The notes beneath the pieces are model-generated. The model was not told where the DNA came from. It saw only the letters and a program-made list of their open reading frames with translations, and ran no database searches. This document shows, one piece after another, positions 1-8,857 of a stretch of 46,700 nt of DNA. The translations under genes were made by a program, and so were the position numbers. This DNA is from CAZVFX01 sp964626565 (GTDB taxonomy: Bacteria; Myxococcota_A; UBA9042; CAIXZC01). Where the stretch lies: contig CAZVFX010000054.1 of NCBI GenBank assembly GCA_964626565.1, positions 1 to 46,700 on the forward strand, read 5' to 3'. How positions within the stretch are numbered: the stretch's first letter is position 1; each line of letters starts with the position of its first letter.

Positions 1-15
1 AACGAGGCTGTTGGC

Positions 16-102
16 GCCCTTCGGGCTCATGCCGCCCTTCGGGCTCATGCCGCCCTGCGGGCTCATGCCGCCCCTTCGGGCTCATGCCGCCCCTGCGGGG
101 CT
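16..102. repeat. Short tandem repeat, about 4.7 copies of an 18-19 bp unit
   Basis: The unit GCCCTTCGGGCTCATGCC is repeated at 16, 34, 52 and 70, with a partial copy at 89. The fourth copy carries one extra base. Each copy holds a small inverted repeat (GCCC-ttc-GGGC or GCCC-tgc-GGGC). Read on the minus strand, the 18-bp copies stay in frame and would encode repeats of Met-Ser-Pro-Lys/Gln-Gly-Gly running off the left edge. The array lies just past the stop codon of the macroglobulin-like gene, so it may act as a stack of hairpins at its 3' end, or as the start of another minus-strand gene. Confidence 0.85.
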
Positions 103-104
103 CC

Positions 105-3100
105 CTACAACGAAATTACCATTTCGCCACCAACCACCGTCGCGGGTTGCAAGAGGGTATCGAACCTGAGCTTCGCAGTCGCGCCCGCGTGCTGGGATGT
201 GCCTTCACGGGTGGCTACCAGTTTGTAGGTCAGAACGAGTTCTTCGCTTACTTCCGGGATCAGGAACGTTACCGCGTCGTCCGTGATCTTATACGTCGCG
301 ACCTTCTTATCGAGGGCCAGCTTCTCCACCGACTTCTTGTCGATTGTCATGTTTGACGGGATCGAATCGGTGACCTGCACCAGGCGGCCCTTGCGGTCCG
401 CGTTCACCGTGAGTTTGACCTCTACCGGTGCACCTACCTGGGCCTCGCCCGGAGCGGAACGCTTGAGGCTCAGGCCCGGAGCGCGGCTCATGATCTTGGC
501 CCCCCGTCCCTTGCTTTTCCACTCCCGGGTCTCCAGCATTACCGGCACCTGCAACTTGCCGTCGTATGACACCGTAACTTTGTTGGCGCCGTCATTTAGA
601 TGGCTGGTGAGCTCAAGATAGCGGAGCTTTGCCGCGGACAGGAACGGATCAGCCGGATCCACCTTCACCGTCGCCACCGTCTTGCCGTTGACTTGAACCG
701 TCACGCTCGAGGGAACCTCCTTGACCGCACCTGCACCCGCCTTCAGCAGCGCCTTGATCGCAGTGACCGTACCCATCTCGTTGTGCCACGCACCCCACGC
801 TTCCCTCGTCGACAACAGGTAGGTGATCAGCTCCCTTTGTACCGACTCGTGGGCGCTGGGGTTCAACGCGTGGATCATGTCGAGTATGGTGGCGTTCAAC
901 TCCACCATGCCGCCGTAGGCATGATACCAGTGCGGCTCCCAGTAGCCCTGCCTCTTCAGCGTCAACAGGTAGTTCACTGCTTTCTCCAGTTCGGCCTTGA
1001 GCTTCTTGTCCTTCTGCCATCTGGCATAAGTCACCAGGCCGGCGGTGATGTGGGCCACCGCCGACGCTTCCTCGGGGCGCTGGGCCAGGTACTTCTGCAG
1101 CTTGCGGCTCACTTTCTTCAGTTCCTTCGACGGCTTCTTGTCGAGGGCGCCAAGCGCTCCGGACACTGTCCCGAACAGGTCGCCCGACAAAGCCCAATCG
1201 GTTTCCGGCGCGTTCTTCTCCCAGAAATAGGCGCCGCCCGGGGCCCACAACCCTTCCTTGTTGCGGGCCTTCATAATGTAGTCTGCGGCTTTGACCATCG
1301 CCTCGTCCTGCATCCCGAGGTCTGCCAGTTTCACCTGCGTCAGCGCCTTCAAGGCCAACGCGGTCAGGTAGGTGCTCTTGGTGTAGCCGCCCCGGTTGGA
1401 ACTGGAGTCGGGAAGGTACCACCACCCCCAGCCGCCGTCTTTGTCCTGAGCCGCCACAAGCTGGGCCGCTGCTCTCCCCAGACGCGCTTTCAGGCCGTCT
1501 ATCCACTCGGGCGGGCGGTTTGCCTGAATACCCCACTCCAGCAGGGCCGCGTCGAGAATCGCCTGGTTGGCGAGGCCTGACACGCCGATGAAAGCGAAGG
1601 GCAGTTCCTGCATCGCTTCGAACCCCTGCAACGCGGGGATGATGTTGGGGAAGCTGGCGTTGAGGAACACGGTCCGATAGGCTGCACCCTTGTTGAGTTT
1701 CACGTCGGCAGAAAACGACTGCCCGGACGATAGCGTTCCGCTCTCCACCGTTACCGCGGGGTTGCCCGCAGGGCGAACGAACACCTTCCTCTCTTCGGTG
1801 TCTTCGTACGCCTCATTGGCCACGGTCACGCGGTACTTGTTGGCGCCACATTTCGCCGGTTTCACCGGCCACGTAATCACCTGCATGCCCTCGTTGGGAA
1901 CAGCCACCGGCTGCGCCGGCGGCCCGAGCACGACAAAGTCGTCGGACTGAAGAGTGGCCACCAGGCTGACGTCCTTTCCCGACATGTTGCGCACCAGGGC
2001 CCCAACCGTGAGCTGGTCGCCCAGCGTCATGGTTGCGGGCAGGTCGCTCTGCACGAACAGGTCCTGCCTCACTTCGATGTCCTCGTGAAGCAGGCCGACT
2101 CCGCCTACTTTGTCGGTGGCCATCAGGGTCAGGCGCTGGACCGTGATCGAATCGGGGAAGTCCACCTTGATGGTGGCCTTGCCGTTGCGGGTAGTGAGCA
2201 GCGGTTCCCACAGCGCGGTTTCTGGGAAACGGGTGCGAATGGTGATCTGAGGCCGCTTCTTCTTCTTCTTCTTCGCGCCGCCATTTCGCCGTCGGCTGGA
2301 CTCCTTGGCCATCTCGGGGGACGGTTCTTCGTCTGCGTCCATCGCCTCTTCCATGGGCGCGGCCATTTCGCCGTCAATGGCTGCGTCCATCATCACCATG
2401 GACGATTTCGCCTTGGACAACTTCTTCATGGGAGCGCCCGGAGACGCCTTACCCATGGCCACGCCGCCGCCGGAGCCGCTTCCGCTCATACCCATGCCCT
2501 TCGCACCCAAAAAGCCGTCTTCCCCTTCCGACTCGTCACGTGAATCCTTGACTATCCCACCCGGAGCCTTGAATCCCCAGTTGCAATAGGCGATGTCCCG
2601 CCATGGCGAGCCCCAGTTGCGGTCGACTACGGGCCAGGTGAGCACGCCCGCGCCGCCGGTAGAGATCACCTTGCGCTGCGGATTGTAGAAATGGTCGGCA
2701 GGAGTCACTTCCAACGGGTCGAGAAGAGAAAGAACCGCCCCATCAACCATGGATGCACCCAGCGCTACTTCCTGCCCACTCTTCGTCTTGACCTCGACTT
2801 CGAAAACCACCTTTTCGCCCGGTTTGACCCGGGGCTTGAGGTTCTTCACCGTAATGGTGGCTTCAGCGTCGGGGTAGAGCGTCACATGTTGTCCTTCGGT
2901 GATAAAGCCGACGTTCTTCACGCTCAGCTTCTTCTTTTTCCTGATATTTCGCCGCTCGGTTGCCGCCACGTACAGGTTGGCCAGCATGGTGCCCCAGGTG
3001 TCCGCGGTTACCGTACCCTCGGCCTTGTGACCGCCGTCCTCAGTTTTGATGACAGGTATGGTGGTGGAGGTTACGAGGCCGCCTGACAGATCGGTGAAGT

Positions 3101-4541
3101 CGATATGTACCACTTTTTCCACCGGCACGTACTTCGGGTCGAAAGTGACATTGAATCGCACCTGAACTCCCTGTTTGTCCGGGGGTTCGTGGACTTTGGA
3201 GGTCATCGGTTTCGGCGAGTTGAGCCGCACCGCCTTCTGGGCCAGCGGCACCGGCATCACGGGACTGGTAACTACCGCGGTGCCCGCATTCTTGCCCATC
3301 TTGAACGAAAACTCCGCCACTCCCTTGTCATCGGTCAACGCGTCCACCTTGACCTTCATTTCGCCCACGGTGCAGGTGAGCTTGATACCCTTGGCCGGCT
3401 TGCCGTCCAGGTCCGCCACCTTGGCCTGCAGCTTGACCATCTCGCCCGTGGGGTAGTCGTCCTTGTCGAATTCGAGAACCGCGCGGAAAGGCCGTTGCGT
3501 GTAAACCACATCCCGGGTCGTCTCGCTGGTCCGGTCGAAGTTGTCGGTGACTTTCAAAACGATGCGAAACGCTTGCTCTGCGCTTAACTTGCCGCGGATC
3601 TGGTCTAACTCCTTTCCGCTCAATGTGAACTCGAAAGTCGCGGGCGAAGTTTCCTTGAAGGTCTTTGAAAACAGCTTCTTCTTCGCCGAGTTCTGCACCT
3701 GCAATTCCAGGGTTGAGGAAGCGGGTTTGCCGCCCGCAAAGTACGCCACTTCGGCCTTTACGTCCAAGTGGTCCTGGGCCGCGGTGAGAAACCGCTTCAA
3801 GTTGTGTTTCACCTCGATGAGGGGCGGAACAAAACGCTCGATGCGCAGGCGCGCGGTTTCACGCGCCTTGTTGTAGAGGACCACCAACTCGAAGTTGCCT
3901 TCCTGCATGTTGTCCGGAAGGGGGATCTTCGCGGACGCAACCCCAAATTTGTTGGTCTTCACCTTGGTGCCGGCAAACACCTTTCCCGCCCCCGCGCTTT
4001 GCAGCATGAGGGTTACTTCTGCACCCGGTATCGCGGTGTAGTCAGCCAGTAACTCCCAGGCCAGCAATCTTACCAGGATGTCGTCACCGGGGTTGTAGAC
4101 GCCCCGGTCGGTATAAACAAAGAGCTGGTCGGACCGGAAGCTGGCGGTCCGCGCGTTGCTGGCGAACGATTTACGCACGCGATATTTCGTCCCGTCCTGC
4201 CTTAGCGTGGCCACCAGTTTGTGCGACTTATTGGCGCCGGGTACGTAGTCGAAGATGCAGGTGCCGTTTTCGTCGGCCTTGCCCACCTTCTTACCGTTGA
4301 CTTCCACCACCGCGCCCTTGGCGGGTTTGAAGTCCGGCTTGAAGAGGGTGACGTGGATCTTGGTCTTGGCAGACCCTGTGATCTGGTAGGGGTAGTTCAT
4401 CACGAGCATGAGCGGTTTGCGCCGCACCTTCTTCTTTTCCCGCTCACCCGCATCCGCGGTTGCCCGGCATGACTGCCCGCCCAGGGCGACAGCTGCCAGC
4501 AACACCAAAACGTAAACCCGATTCAACCAAGCGTTTCTCAT
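105..4541 (-). CDS. Alpha-2-macroglobulin-like secreted protein (thioester apparently absent)
   Basis: This is a 1478-residue protein of bacterial alpha-2-macroglobulin type. Such proteins are periplasmic or surface proteins thought to trap proteases, and are often partnered with penicillin-binding protein 1C. The N-terminus is a signal peptide with a Cys near residue 22, but the preceding residues are not a good lipobox. Repeated beta-sandwich (MG-like) domains fill the first half, including the typical 'FVYTDRGVYNPGD' segment. A helical toroid follows near residues 970-1250, with WGWW and PHWYHAYGG segments. The usual GCxEQ thioester box, expected near residue 975, is not present; the aligned stretch reads PFAFIGVSGLANQ. 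Residues about 674-765 form a low-complexity insert rich in Met, Gly, Ser and Glu that ends in a poly-Lys run. The start was chosen at the Met with a GAGGGAG ribosome-binding site and signal peptide; the open frame extends further but overlaps the divergent promoter region. Confidence 0.85.
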   Translation of the reverse strand: MRNAWLNRVYVLVLLAAVALGGQSCRATADAGEREKKKVRRKPLMLVMNYPYQITGSAKTKIHVTLFKPDFKPAKGAVVEVNGKKVGKADENGTCIFDYVPGANKSHKLVATLRQDGTKYRVRKSFASNARTASFRSDQLFVYTDRGVYNPGDDILVRLLAWELLADYTAIPGAEVTLMLQSAGAGKVFAGTKVKTNKFGVASAKIPLPDNMQEGNFELVVLYNKARETARLRIERFVPPLIEVKHNLKRFLTAAQDHLDVKAEVAYFAGGKPASSTLELQVQNSAKKKLFSKTFKETSPATFEFTLSGKELDQIRGKLSAEQAFRIVLKVTDNFDRTSETTRDVVYTQRPFRAVLEFDKDDYPTGEMVKLQAKVADLDGKPAKGIKLTCTVGEMKVKVDALTDDKGVAEFSFKMGKNAGTAVVTSPVMPVPLAQKAVRLNSPKPMTSKVHEPPDKQGVQVRFNVTFDPKYVPVEKVVHIDFTDLSGGLVTSTTIPVIKTEDGGHKAEGTVTADTWGTMLANLYVAATERRNIRKKKKLSVKNVGFITEGQHVTLYPDAEATITVKNLKPRVKPGEKVVFEVEVKTKSGQEVALGASMVDGAVLSLLDPLEVTPADHFYNPQRKVISTGGAGVLTWPVVDRNWGSPWRDIAYCNWGFKAPGGIVKDSRDESEGEDGFLGAKGMGMSGSGSGGGVAMGKASPGAPMKKLSKAKSSMVMMDAAIDGEMAAPMEEAMDADEEPSPEMAKESSRRRNGGAKKKKKKRPQITIRTRFPETALWEPLLTTRNGKATIKVDFPDSITVQRLTLMATDKVGGVGLLHEDIEVRQDLFVQSDLPATMTLGDQLTVGALVRNMSGKDVSLVATLQSDDFVVLGPPAQPVAVPNEGMQVITWPVKPAKCGANKYRVTVANEAYEDTEERKVFVRPAGNPAVTVESGTLSSGQSFSADVKLNKGAAYRTVFLNASFPNIIPALQGFEAMQELPFAFIGVSGLANQAILDAALLEWGIQANRPPEWIDGLKARLGRAAAQLVAAQDKDGGWGWWYLPDSSSNRGGYTKSTYLTALALKALTQVKLADLGMQDEAMVKAADYIMKARNKEGLWAPGGAYFWEKNAPETDWALSGDLFGTVSGALGALDKKPSKELKKVSRKLQKYLAQRPEEASAVAHITAGLVTYARWQKDKKLKAELEKAVNYLLTLKRQGYWEPHWYHAYGGMVELNATILDMIHALNPSAHESVQRELITYLLSTREAWGAWHNEMGTVTAIKALLKAGAGAVKEVPSSVTVQVNGKTVATVKVDPADPFLSAAKLRYLELTSHLNDGANKVTVSYDGKLQVPVMLETREWKSKGRGAKIMSRAPGLSLKRSAPGEAQVGAPVEVKLTVNADRKGRLVQVTDSIPSNMTIDKKSVEKLALDKKVATYKITDDAVTFLIPEVSEELVLTYKLVATREGTSQHAGATAKLRFDTLLQPATVVGGEMVISL

Positions 4542-4583
4542 GTCAGCTCCCTCGCAGTGTTCCTTGCCGGTAAATCGACACTC

Positions 4584-4612
4584 AGCATAGAGAATGGTTC
4601 CCGACAAATCAA
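4584..4612 (-). promoter_or_regulatory. Predicted sigma-70-type promoter of the macroglobulin-like gene
   Basis: On the minus strand TTGATT is followed after 17 bases by TATGCT. The predicted transcription start falls about 35 bases before the chosen start codon at 4541, which supports that start over the longer open frame. Confidence 0.5.
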
Positions 4613-4685
4613 TTGCTGCGGGAGGATACGCAGCCGGAGGGCCGCGGTTCTCATTTGCGCACCCCTTTTTAACTGATGCAATGAT

Positions 4686-4714
4686 TTGACACTGCATGAC
4701 ACGTGCCATAGGAT
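4686..4714 (+). promoter_or_regulatory. Predicted sigma-70-type promoter of the pseudo-receiver gene
   Basis: TTGACA, a 17-base spacer and TAGGAT form a near-consensus promoter about 40 bases before the ATG at 4756. A purine-rich GGGGGGAGG lies between them. Confidence 0.6.
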
Positions 4715-4755
4715 AGATCCGGCAACAACGGGGGGAGGCTGGTGTCACTAAAACC

Positions 4756-5763
4756 ATGAATTCAACGGTCATGGTGGCGGATGATCTCGGTGATTGTTTT
4801 GCCGAGATAGTACAGGCGCTGGGTCCAGCGGGATTGAAGCTGGATCAGGCGACCACCATGGAAGAGTGCATAGACAAGGCCCGGAAGTTCCGACCCGCAG
4901 TTGTGGTGGTATACGCGGCCATGAAGCGGGCATTCTCGTTGTTGCGACTGTTGCGTCACAGCGACGACCTGGCCGGCATACCCCTGGTGGTGGTCGGTGA
5001 GCCGGATCAGGAAGGGCTCATCGTAAAGCACCGTAAGTTGCCTTCCCGAGCTGATCGCTACCTGTTGCGCCCTCTCGACCCTGAACTGGTGAAGAGTGTG
5101 GTGGAGGAATTTCTCGGCACCAATCCCGAAATCATCATTCCGGAGTTGCCCGAGCGATTGACCGACGCCCATTTCGAAGCACCGCCCGACGCCTACGAAA
5201 AGATGGAGTCGGAAATCCAGAAGTACCGCGATCGGGTGTCTCAGTTGGAACGGGACCTGCAAGCTGTGCTCAAGTCGTCCAAAGATATGACGCGCCTGCG
5301 GGAAGAGAATGAAGAGTTGACCGCGGCGTTGGAAGAAGCGAGCGCCAACCAGGCGCCGGCTGAAGACTACAGCGAGCTCTTCCGCCGGTTGGAGAGCGGT
5401 TACAAGGACACCATCGAAGATTTGGAGCACCTCATCGGCGAGAAGGACGAGATTATCGCCAATCTGGCTGCTTCCGATGAGTTGGATGGCGAGGAGCGGC
5501 AGGCCCTGACCGGTCGCTTGGAGGAAGAACAGGCGCGCTCGGGAGAGATGAAGAAAGTGATTCGCCAGCTTTCCGGCGTCATGGACGAAATGTCGAAAAT
5601 GGCCGAAGACATCGGTTTGGAAGCCGCACTGGAAGATTGGGACAGCCACAAGCAGAAGGCGGGCGAATTGAGTGCGGCGTTCTCGTTCGACGAAGAGACC
5701 CTGGTGGTCAGCGCTGAGGTTTTGAAAAGAGAGTTGAATGGAGGCGATGATGGCGGCGGCTGA
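4756..5763 (+). CDS. Degenerate receiver domain plus coiled-coil protein
   Basis: The first ~125 of 335 residues look like a CheY-type receiver: an early acidic pair in MVADD, hydrophobic strands, and a YLLRPLD segment at the usual lysine strand. The key positions are changed. The phosphoacceptor Asp strand reads VVVVYAAM, with no Asp, and the conserved Lys-Pro is Arg-Pro. This suggests a pseudo-receiver that is not phosphorylated. Residues about 150-300 are rich in Glu, Leu, Arg and Lys with heptad-like spacing, so a long coiled coil is likely. Pseudo-receiver/coiled-coil proteins such as FrzS and AglZ of Myxococcus work in cell polarity and motility; equivalence here is only an analogy. The stop codon overlaps the start of the next gene, so the two are probably co-translated. 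Confidence 0.7.
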   Translation: MNSTVMVADDLGDCFAEIVQALGPAGLKLDQATTMEECIDKARKFRPAVVVVYAAMKRAFSLLRLLRHSDDLAGIPLVVVGEPDQEGLIVKHRKLPSRADRYLLRPLDPELVKSVVEEFLGTNPEIIIPELPERLTDAHFEAPPDAYEKMESEIQKYRDRVSQLERDLQAVLKSSKDMTRLREENEELTAALEEASANQAPAEDYSELFRRLESGYKDTIEDLEHLIGEKDEIIANLAASDELDGEERQALTGRLEEEQARSGEMKKVIRQLSGVMDEMSKMAEDIGLEAALEDWDSHKQKAGELSAAFSFDEETLVVSAEVLKRELNGGDDGGG

Positions 5764-7126
5764 GGTTCCGTTCCCACTTGAACACCTTCCCGAACGATTG
5801 TGGCCCCTGCTTGACCCGGACGGAAACCCGGCCAGACGCATGCTGCTCGCCAGAGCGGCGCTCCCCCTTCCGCCCGAGGAGCTGGTGCCCGCAGTAGCCT
5901 TTCTCTGCAATGACCCTGACCCTGAAGTGGCCACCACCGCTCGAAAGAGTGTGCTGGAACTCCCGCAGGGTGCGATGCAAACAGTACTCTCGTCTAGCAA
6001 CACCCACGCAGGCGCCCTCGATTCCCTCGCGCGCAGGCTCATGGGCAACGAAGAGTTTGTTCAGCGCATCGCCCTGAACCGGAGCGTCCACGACATGACG
6101 TTGCTTCACCTGGCCGAGAAAGGGCAGGGGGTCGTGCTGGACATCATCGGACAGAACCAGGTCCGTCTCTCCACCTGCCCGGAGCTGGTCAAAGCGCTCT
6201 ACTTCAACCCCCGCACCAAGATGGCCACCGTGTCCAGGGTGTTGGAGTACGCAGTTCGTGAGGAGCTGCCGGTTCAGGATATGCCGGGGTACAAGGAAAT
6301 CGTCGCCTCAGTCATGGGCGACGTCCGCACAGCAGGTGCGGCCGAGGCTGTGCCCGCACCTCAGCCCGAACCAGTCCCCGAACCGCCTCCGGAACCTCCG
6401 CCCGCGGCCAAGCCGGCCCCGTGGCAGGACGCACCTGCTGAGGCGGAACCGGCTCACGTCGACACCTTTGATGCGCCTCCCCAGCCGGAGCCGGCCCCGC
6501 CGCCCCCTGCCATGGACCTGGCCGCCGGCGACATGGAATTCGCCTCCGACCTCCTGGGCGCCATGGACATGGAGATTATCGAGGACGACGTGGACGGCTT
6601 TGGCGATTTCGGCGGCGGCGGCGGTTTTTCCGACGAAGTTGAAGACGAGTCTTTCGAGCAGTTGCTGCTGAGCTGCCTCGAGGGTGCGGAAGAAGAAGAG
6701 GAAGAGGAATCCCGGGCGCTCTACGACAAAGTGAAGAAGATGTCCATCGGCGAGAAGATCCGGTTCGGACTCATGGGCAATCTGGCTGTTCGAGAGCTGC
6801 TCATCAAGGACTCCAACAAACTGGTCGCCATGTCCGTACTCAGGAACCCCGGGTTGGGGGACAAGGAGATCGCCAAGGTCGCCAGCAGCCGAATCGTGAT
6901 CGAGGACGTCATTCGAACCATCGCCGAATCGCGGGAATGGTGCAAAAACTACGGGGTGAAGCTCAGCCTCGTGCAGAACCCGAAGTGCCCCCCACACATT
7001 GCCATGAATTTCCTGAAGTTCCTGCGAGCCAAAGACCTGAAGACCCTGTCAACGTCCAAGGATGTTCCGACCGTGATTGCCAGGACTGCCAAGCGGCTGG
7101 CGACAGCTAAATCTCCAGGCGGCTAG
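5750..7126 (+). CDS. Helical-repeat (HEAT-like) protein with acidic Pro-rich linker
   Basis: This 458-residue cytoplasmic protein has no signal peptide or membrane segment. Residues about 1-190 and 320-455 are all-helical, with repeated phrases about domains 'losing' or 'keeping' Leu/Ala packing residues, resembling HEAT or leucine-rich-repeat-variant folds. A linker near 195-310 is rich in Pro, Ala and Glu, then strongly acidic with a Gly run (GGGGG). No catalytic motif was recognised. The start at the third of three close Met codons was preferred because GGAGG lies 5 bases before it; the alternative at 5738 adds four residues. The gene overlaps the pseudo-receiver gene, which suggests the two products act together, perhaps as a scaffold pair. 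Its function is unknown. Confidence 0.7.
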   Translation: MAAAEVPFPLEHLPERLWPLLDPDGNPARRMLLARAALPLPPEELVPAVAFLCNDPDPEVATTARKSVLELPQGAMQTVLSSSNTHAGALDSLARRLMGNEEFVQRIALNRSVHDMTLLHLAEKGQGVVLDIIGQNQVRLSTCPELVKALYFNPRTKMATVSRVLEYAVREELPVQDMPGYKEIVASVMGDVRTAGAAEAVPAPQPEPVPEPPPEPPPAAKPAPWQDAPAEAEPAHVDTFDAPPQPEPAPPPPAMDLAAGDMEFASDLLGAMDMEIIEDDVDGFGDFGGGGGFSDEVEDESFEQLLLSCLEGAEEEEEEESRALYDKVKKMSIGEKIRFGLMGNLAVRELLIKDSNKLVAMSVLRNPGLGDKEIAKVASSRIVIEDVIRTIAESREWCKNYGVKLSLVQNPKCPPHIAMNFLKFLRAKDLKTLSTSKDVPTVIARTAKRLATAKSPGG

Positions 7127-7130
7127 CCGC
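7119..7130. other. Perfect 12-bp palindrome between convergent genes
   Basis: GCGGCTAGCCGC covers the stop codon of the helical-repeat gene and the 12-base gap before the convergent ChaN-type gene. It could form a short hairpin on both strands, but there is no U-run, so its role as a terminator is uncertain. Confidence 0.3.
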
Positions 7131-7138
7131 AACCCGCA

Positions 7139-8857
7139 CTAGAACCAGTCCACCCGTGACGCGTGGTGCTCCACCACATCCGCGGTATTTGCCCACAACG
7201 ACAAGTACAATTCCAAAGTGTCCGCACCGGGCTCGGGAGGTTCACGCCATACCGCGGTTACCTGCTCGTTGGTCATGCTCCGGGTCTTTCCCTTCCCCTT
7301 CAGGCTGTCTGGCAATCCAACTCTGGCTGAGTAGAACAAACGTTCGCCCAGCCGCTTGCCAATGATTCTGGCAGCCTCCATTCTCCGGCACAGGCGACAC
7401 CGATAAAGCTCTGTTCCCTCCTGAAACGGAAGGCCTTCCTTAATGTGCCGTCCGACCTTGGAGAGGTGGGGTAGTACGTAGCGTTTGATTACCTGCTGCT
7501 CACCGCGCACGCCCGGACTGCCGTGCGATTTCTCCTGCTCGCACCGCAACAGCCACTCCCGCAGATCGTCAACGCGCTTCACGGTTCTTTTCGGGTTGAT
7601 GAGTTTGGAGCCAAAGTAGACGAGGGCTTCATGTACAACGTTGTAATAGAAGGATTCGCGCGTACGATGATACCGGGCGTCCCAGCCTTGCCCCCTCAGC
7701 AGCAGCCTGGCCGCGGCATCGGCCACGTGATTCAGTGAGACCCGGTGCACCAGCAACAGGTTGCGCCCGACGAAAACCGGCTGACTGGCCCGCACGGCAG
7801 CTCGCACAACCGGCGCATCAACCGAAGACTTCTCCAGGTAGGTGGAGAGGTCCGAATCCCCGTGATCTTCCAAGTCCGGCGCGGGCAGAATCTCCACCTC
7901 CGGTAAGGCTCCTCCCGAGAGTCCGAGGTGGCGGGCGATTCGCCGGGCCAGATCTTCCACCTGCTCTTCGACGATGAGCGACCCTGCGAAGAAGTCCTCC
8001 TCGTCCTGCCCCGCTTCTTCCACCAGCCCTTCGACGAACCGCAGGTAGGAGTCGTACTTGGCGACGGGCGTGGAGTTGATCACGCAGAAGCGCTGGTTGT
8101 CCAGCTTGACTATGTTCACCATGTACTCCAGACGGGAACGGGCCAGTTGCCAATAGATGTTGTCGGGGTTGGTGTAAACGATGAGAGGTTCGACGTTCAG
8201 CTTGCGCTTTTTGGCGATCTCCTGAACCCGGCCGGGCAGATGGCTGCGGGCCACGTGGAGTTCGCCGATGAGCACTGCGATCAGACAATCCGGATCATCG
8301 GCAATTGCTCGTCCGATAATTCGCCCCGCATGAATGTCCCGGCGGTGCAGCCGGTCTTCCCGTCGCCGGGGGAAGCAGTTTAGCGCCAGCACCTGGAAGC
8401 CTGCCTCCTTGCACCTGTCCAGCACCTCACGGTAGCCCTGCACCGGGAATCCCCAGGTCTGCGGGTAACGCACAGCTTGGAGCAACTCGTCAAACGAGAT
8501 CTCGCCGGCAAGGTAGCGGTCCATCTCATCTTGCCGGGACGATGGGAACGCTTCCATTGCGCAAACGATCTTTCGCCCGTTGAGATCGGAGCGCTCCTGG
8601 AGTCGGGTCAGTAGCCGGACAAAGAACTTCTGAGAGTGGGGGAGGGTGTGAAAATCGCCTACGTACACTACGTTGGACGCGAGCACCCGCTGCATCAGTT
8701 CCTCAGGGTATGACGGTACATCGTAACCGGTAACGTCCTTGAGGTAGTCCGACTGGTACCGCTCCAACTCCGGGGTCTGCTCGATGTAGCTTCTCATGCG
8801 CGCCTGGCGGGCCTTTACCAGCGCTCGCTGCAGGGACAGAAACGTAGTTCTTCTCAT
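7139..8857 (-). CDS. ChaN/DUF399-family domain protein with C-terminal extension
   Basis: Residues about 45-240 of 572 resemble the ChaN (haem-binding uptake, Tiki-like superfamily) domain: VVYVGDFHTLPHSQ near the start of the domain, an Ala-Met-Glu-Ala-Phe strand, a FDELLQ helix and a late IGELHVARSHLP strand. Known ChaN proteins are outer-membrane lipoproteins linked to iron or haem uptake, but this one has no signal peptide. The remaining ~330 residues are not recognised; they contain a CRLCRR segment with two close Cys. The start codon overlaps the stop of the upstream FGE-like gene (ATGA), so translation is likely coupled. It is the last gene of the six-gene unit. Confidence 0.7.
   Translation of the reverse strand: MRRTTFLSLQRALVKARQARMRSYIEQTPELERYQSDYLKDVTGYDVPSYPEELMQRVLASNVVYVGDFHTLPHSQKFFVRLLTRLQERSDLNGRKIVCAMEAFPSSRQDEMDRYLAGEISFDELLQAVRYPQTWGFPVQGYREVLDRCKEAGFQVLALNCFPRRREDRLHRRDIHAGRIIGRAIADDPDCLIAVLIGELHVARSHLPGRVQEIAKKRKLNVEPLIVYTNPDNIYWQLARSRLEYMVNIVKLDNQRFCVINSTPVAKYDSYLRFVEGLVEEAGQDEEDFFAGSLIVEEQVEDLARRIARHLGLSGGALPEVEILPAPDLEDHGDSDLSTYLEKSSVDAPVVRAAVRASQPVFVGRNLLLVHRVSLNHVADAAARLLLRGQGWDARYHRTRESFYYNVVHEALVYFGSKLINPKRTVKRVDDLREWLLRCEQEKSHGSPGVRGEQQVIKRYVLPHLSKVGRHIKEGLPFQEGTELYRCRLCRRMEAARIIGKRLGERLFYSARVGLPDSLKGKGKTRSMTNEQVTAVWREPPEPGADTLELYLSLWANTADVVEHHASRVDWF

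Noticed and set aside
4762..6048. Minus-strand frame of 428 residues opposite the pseudo-receiver
   Set aside because: No family features; the plus strand has a good promoter, a receiver-like fold and a coiled coil.
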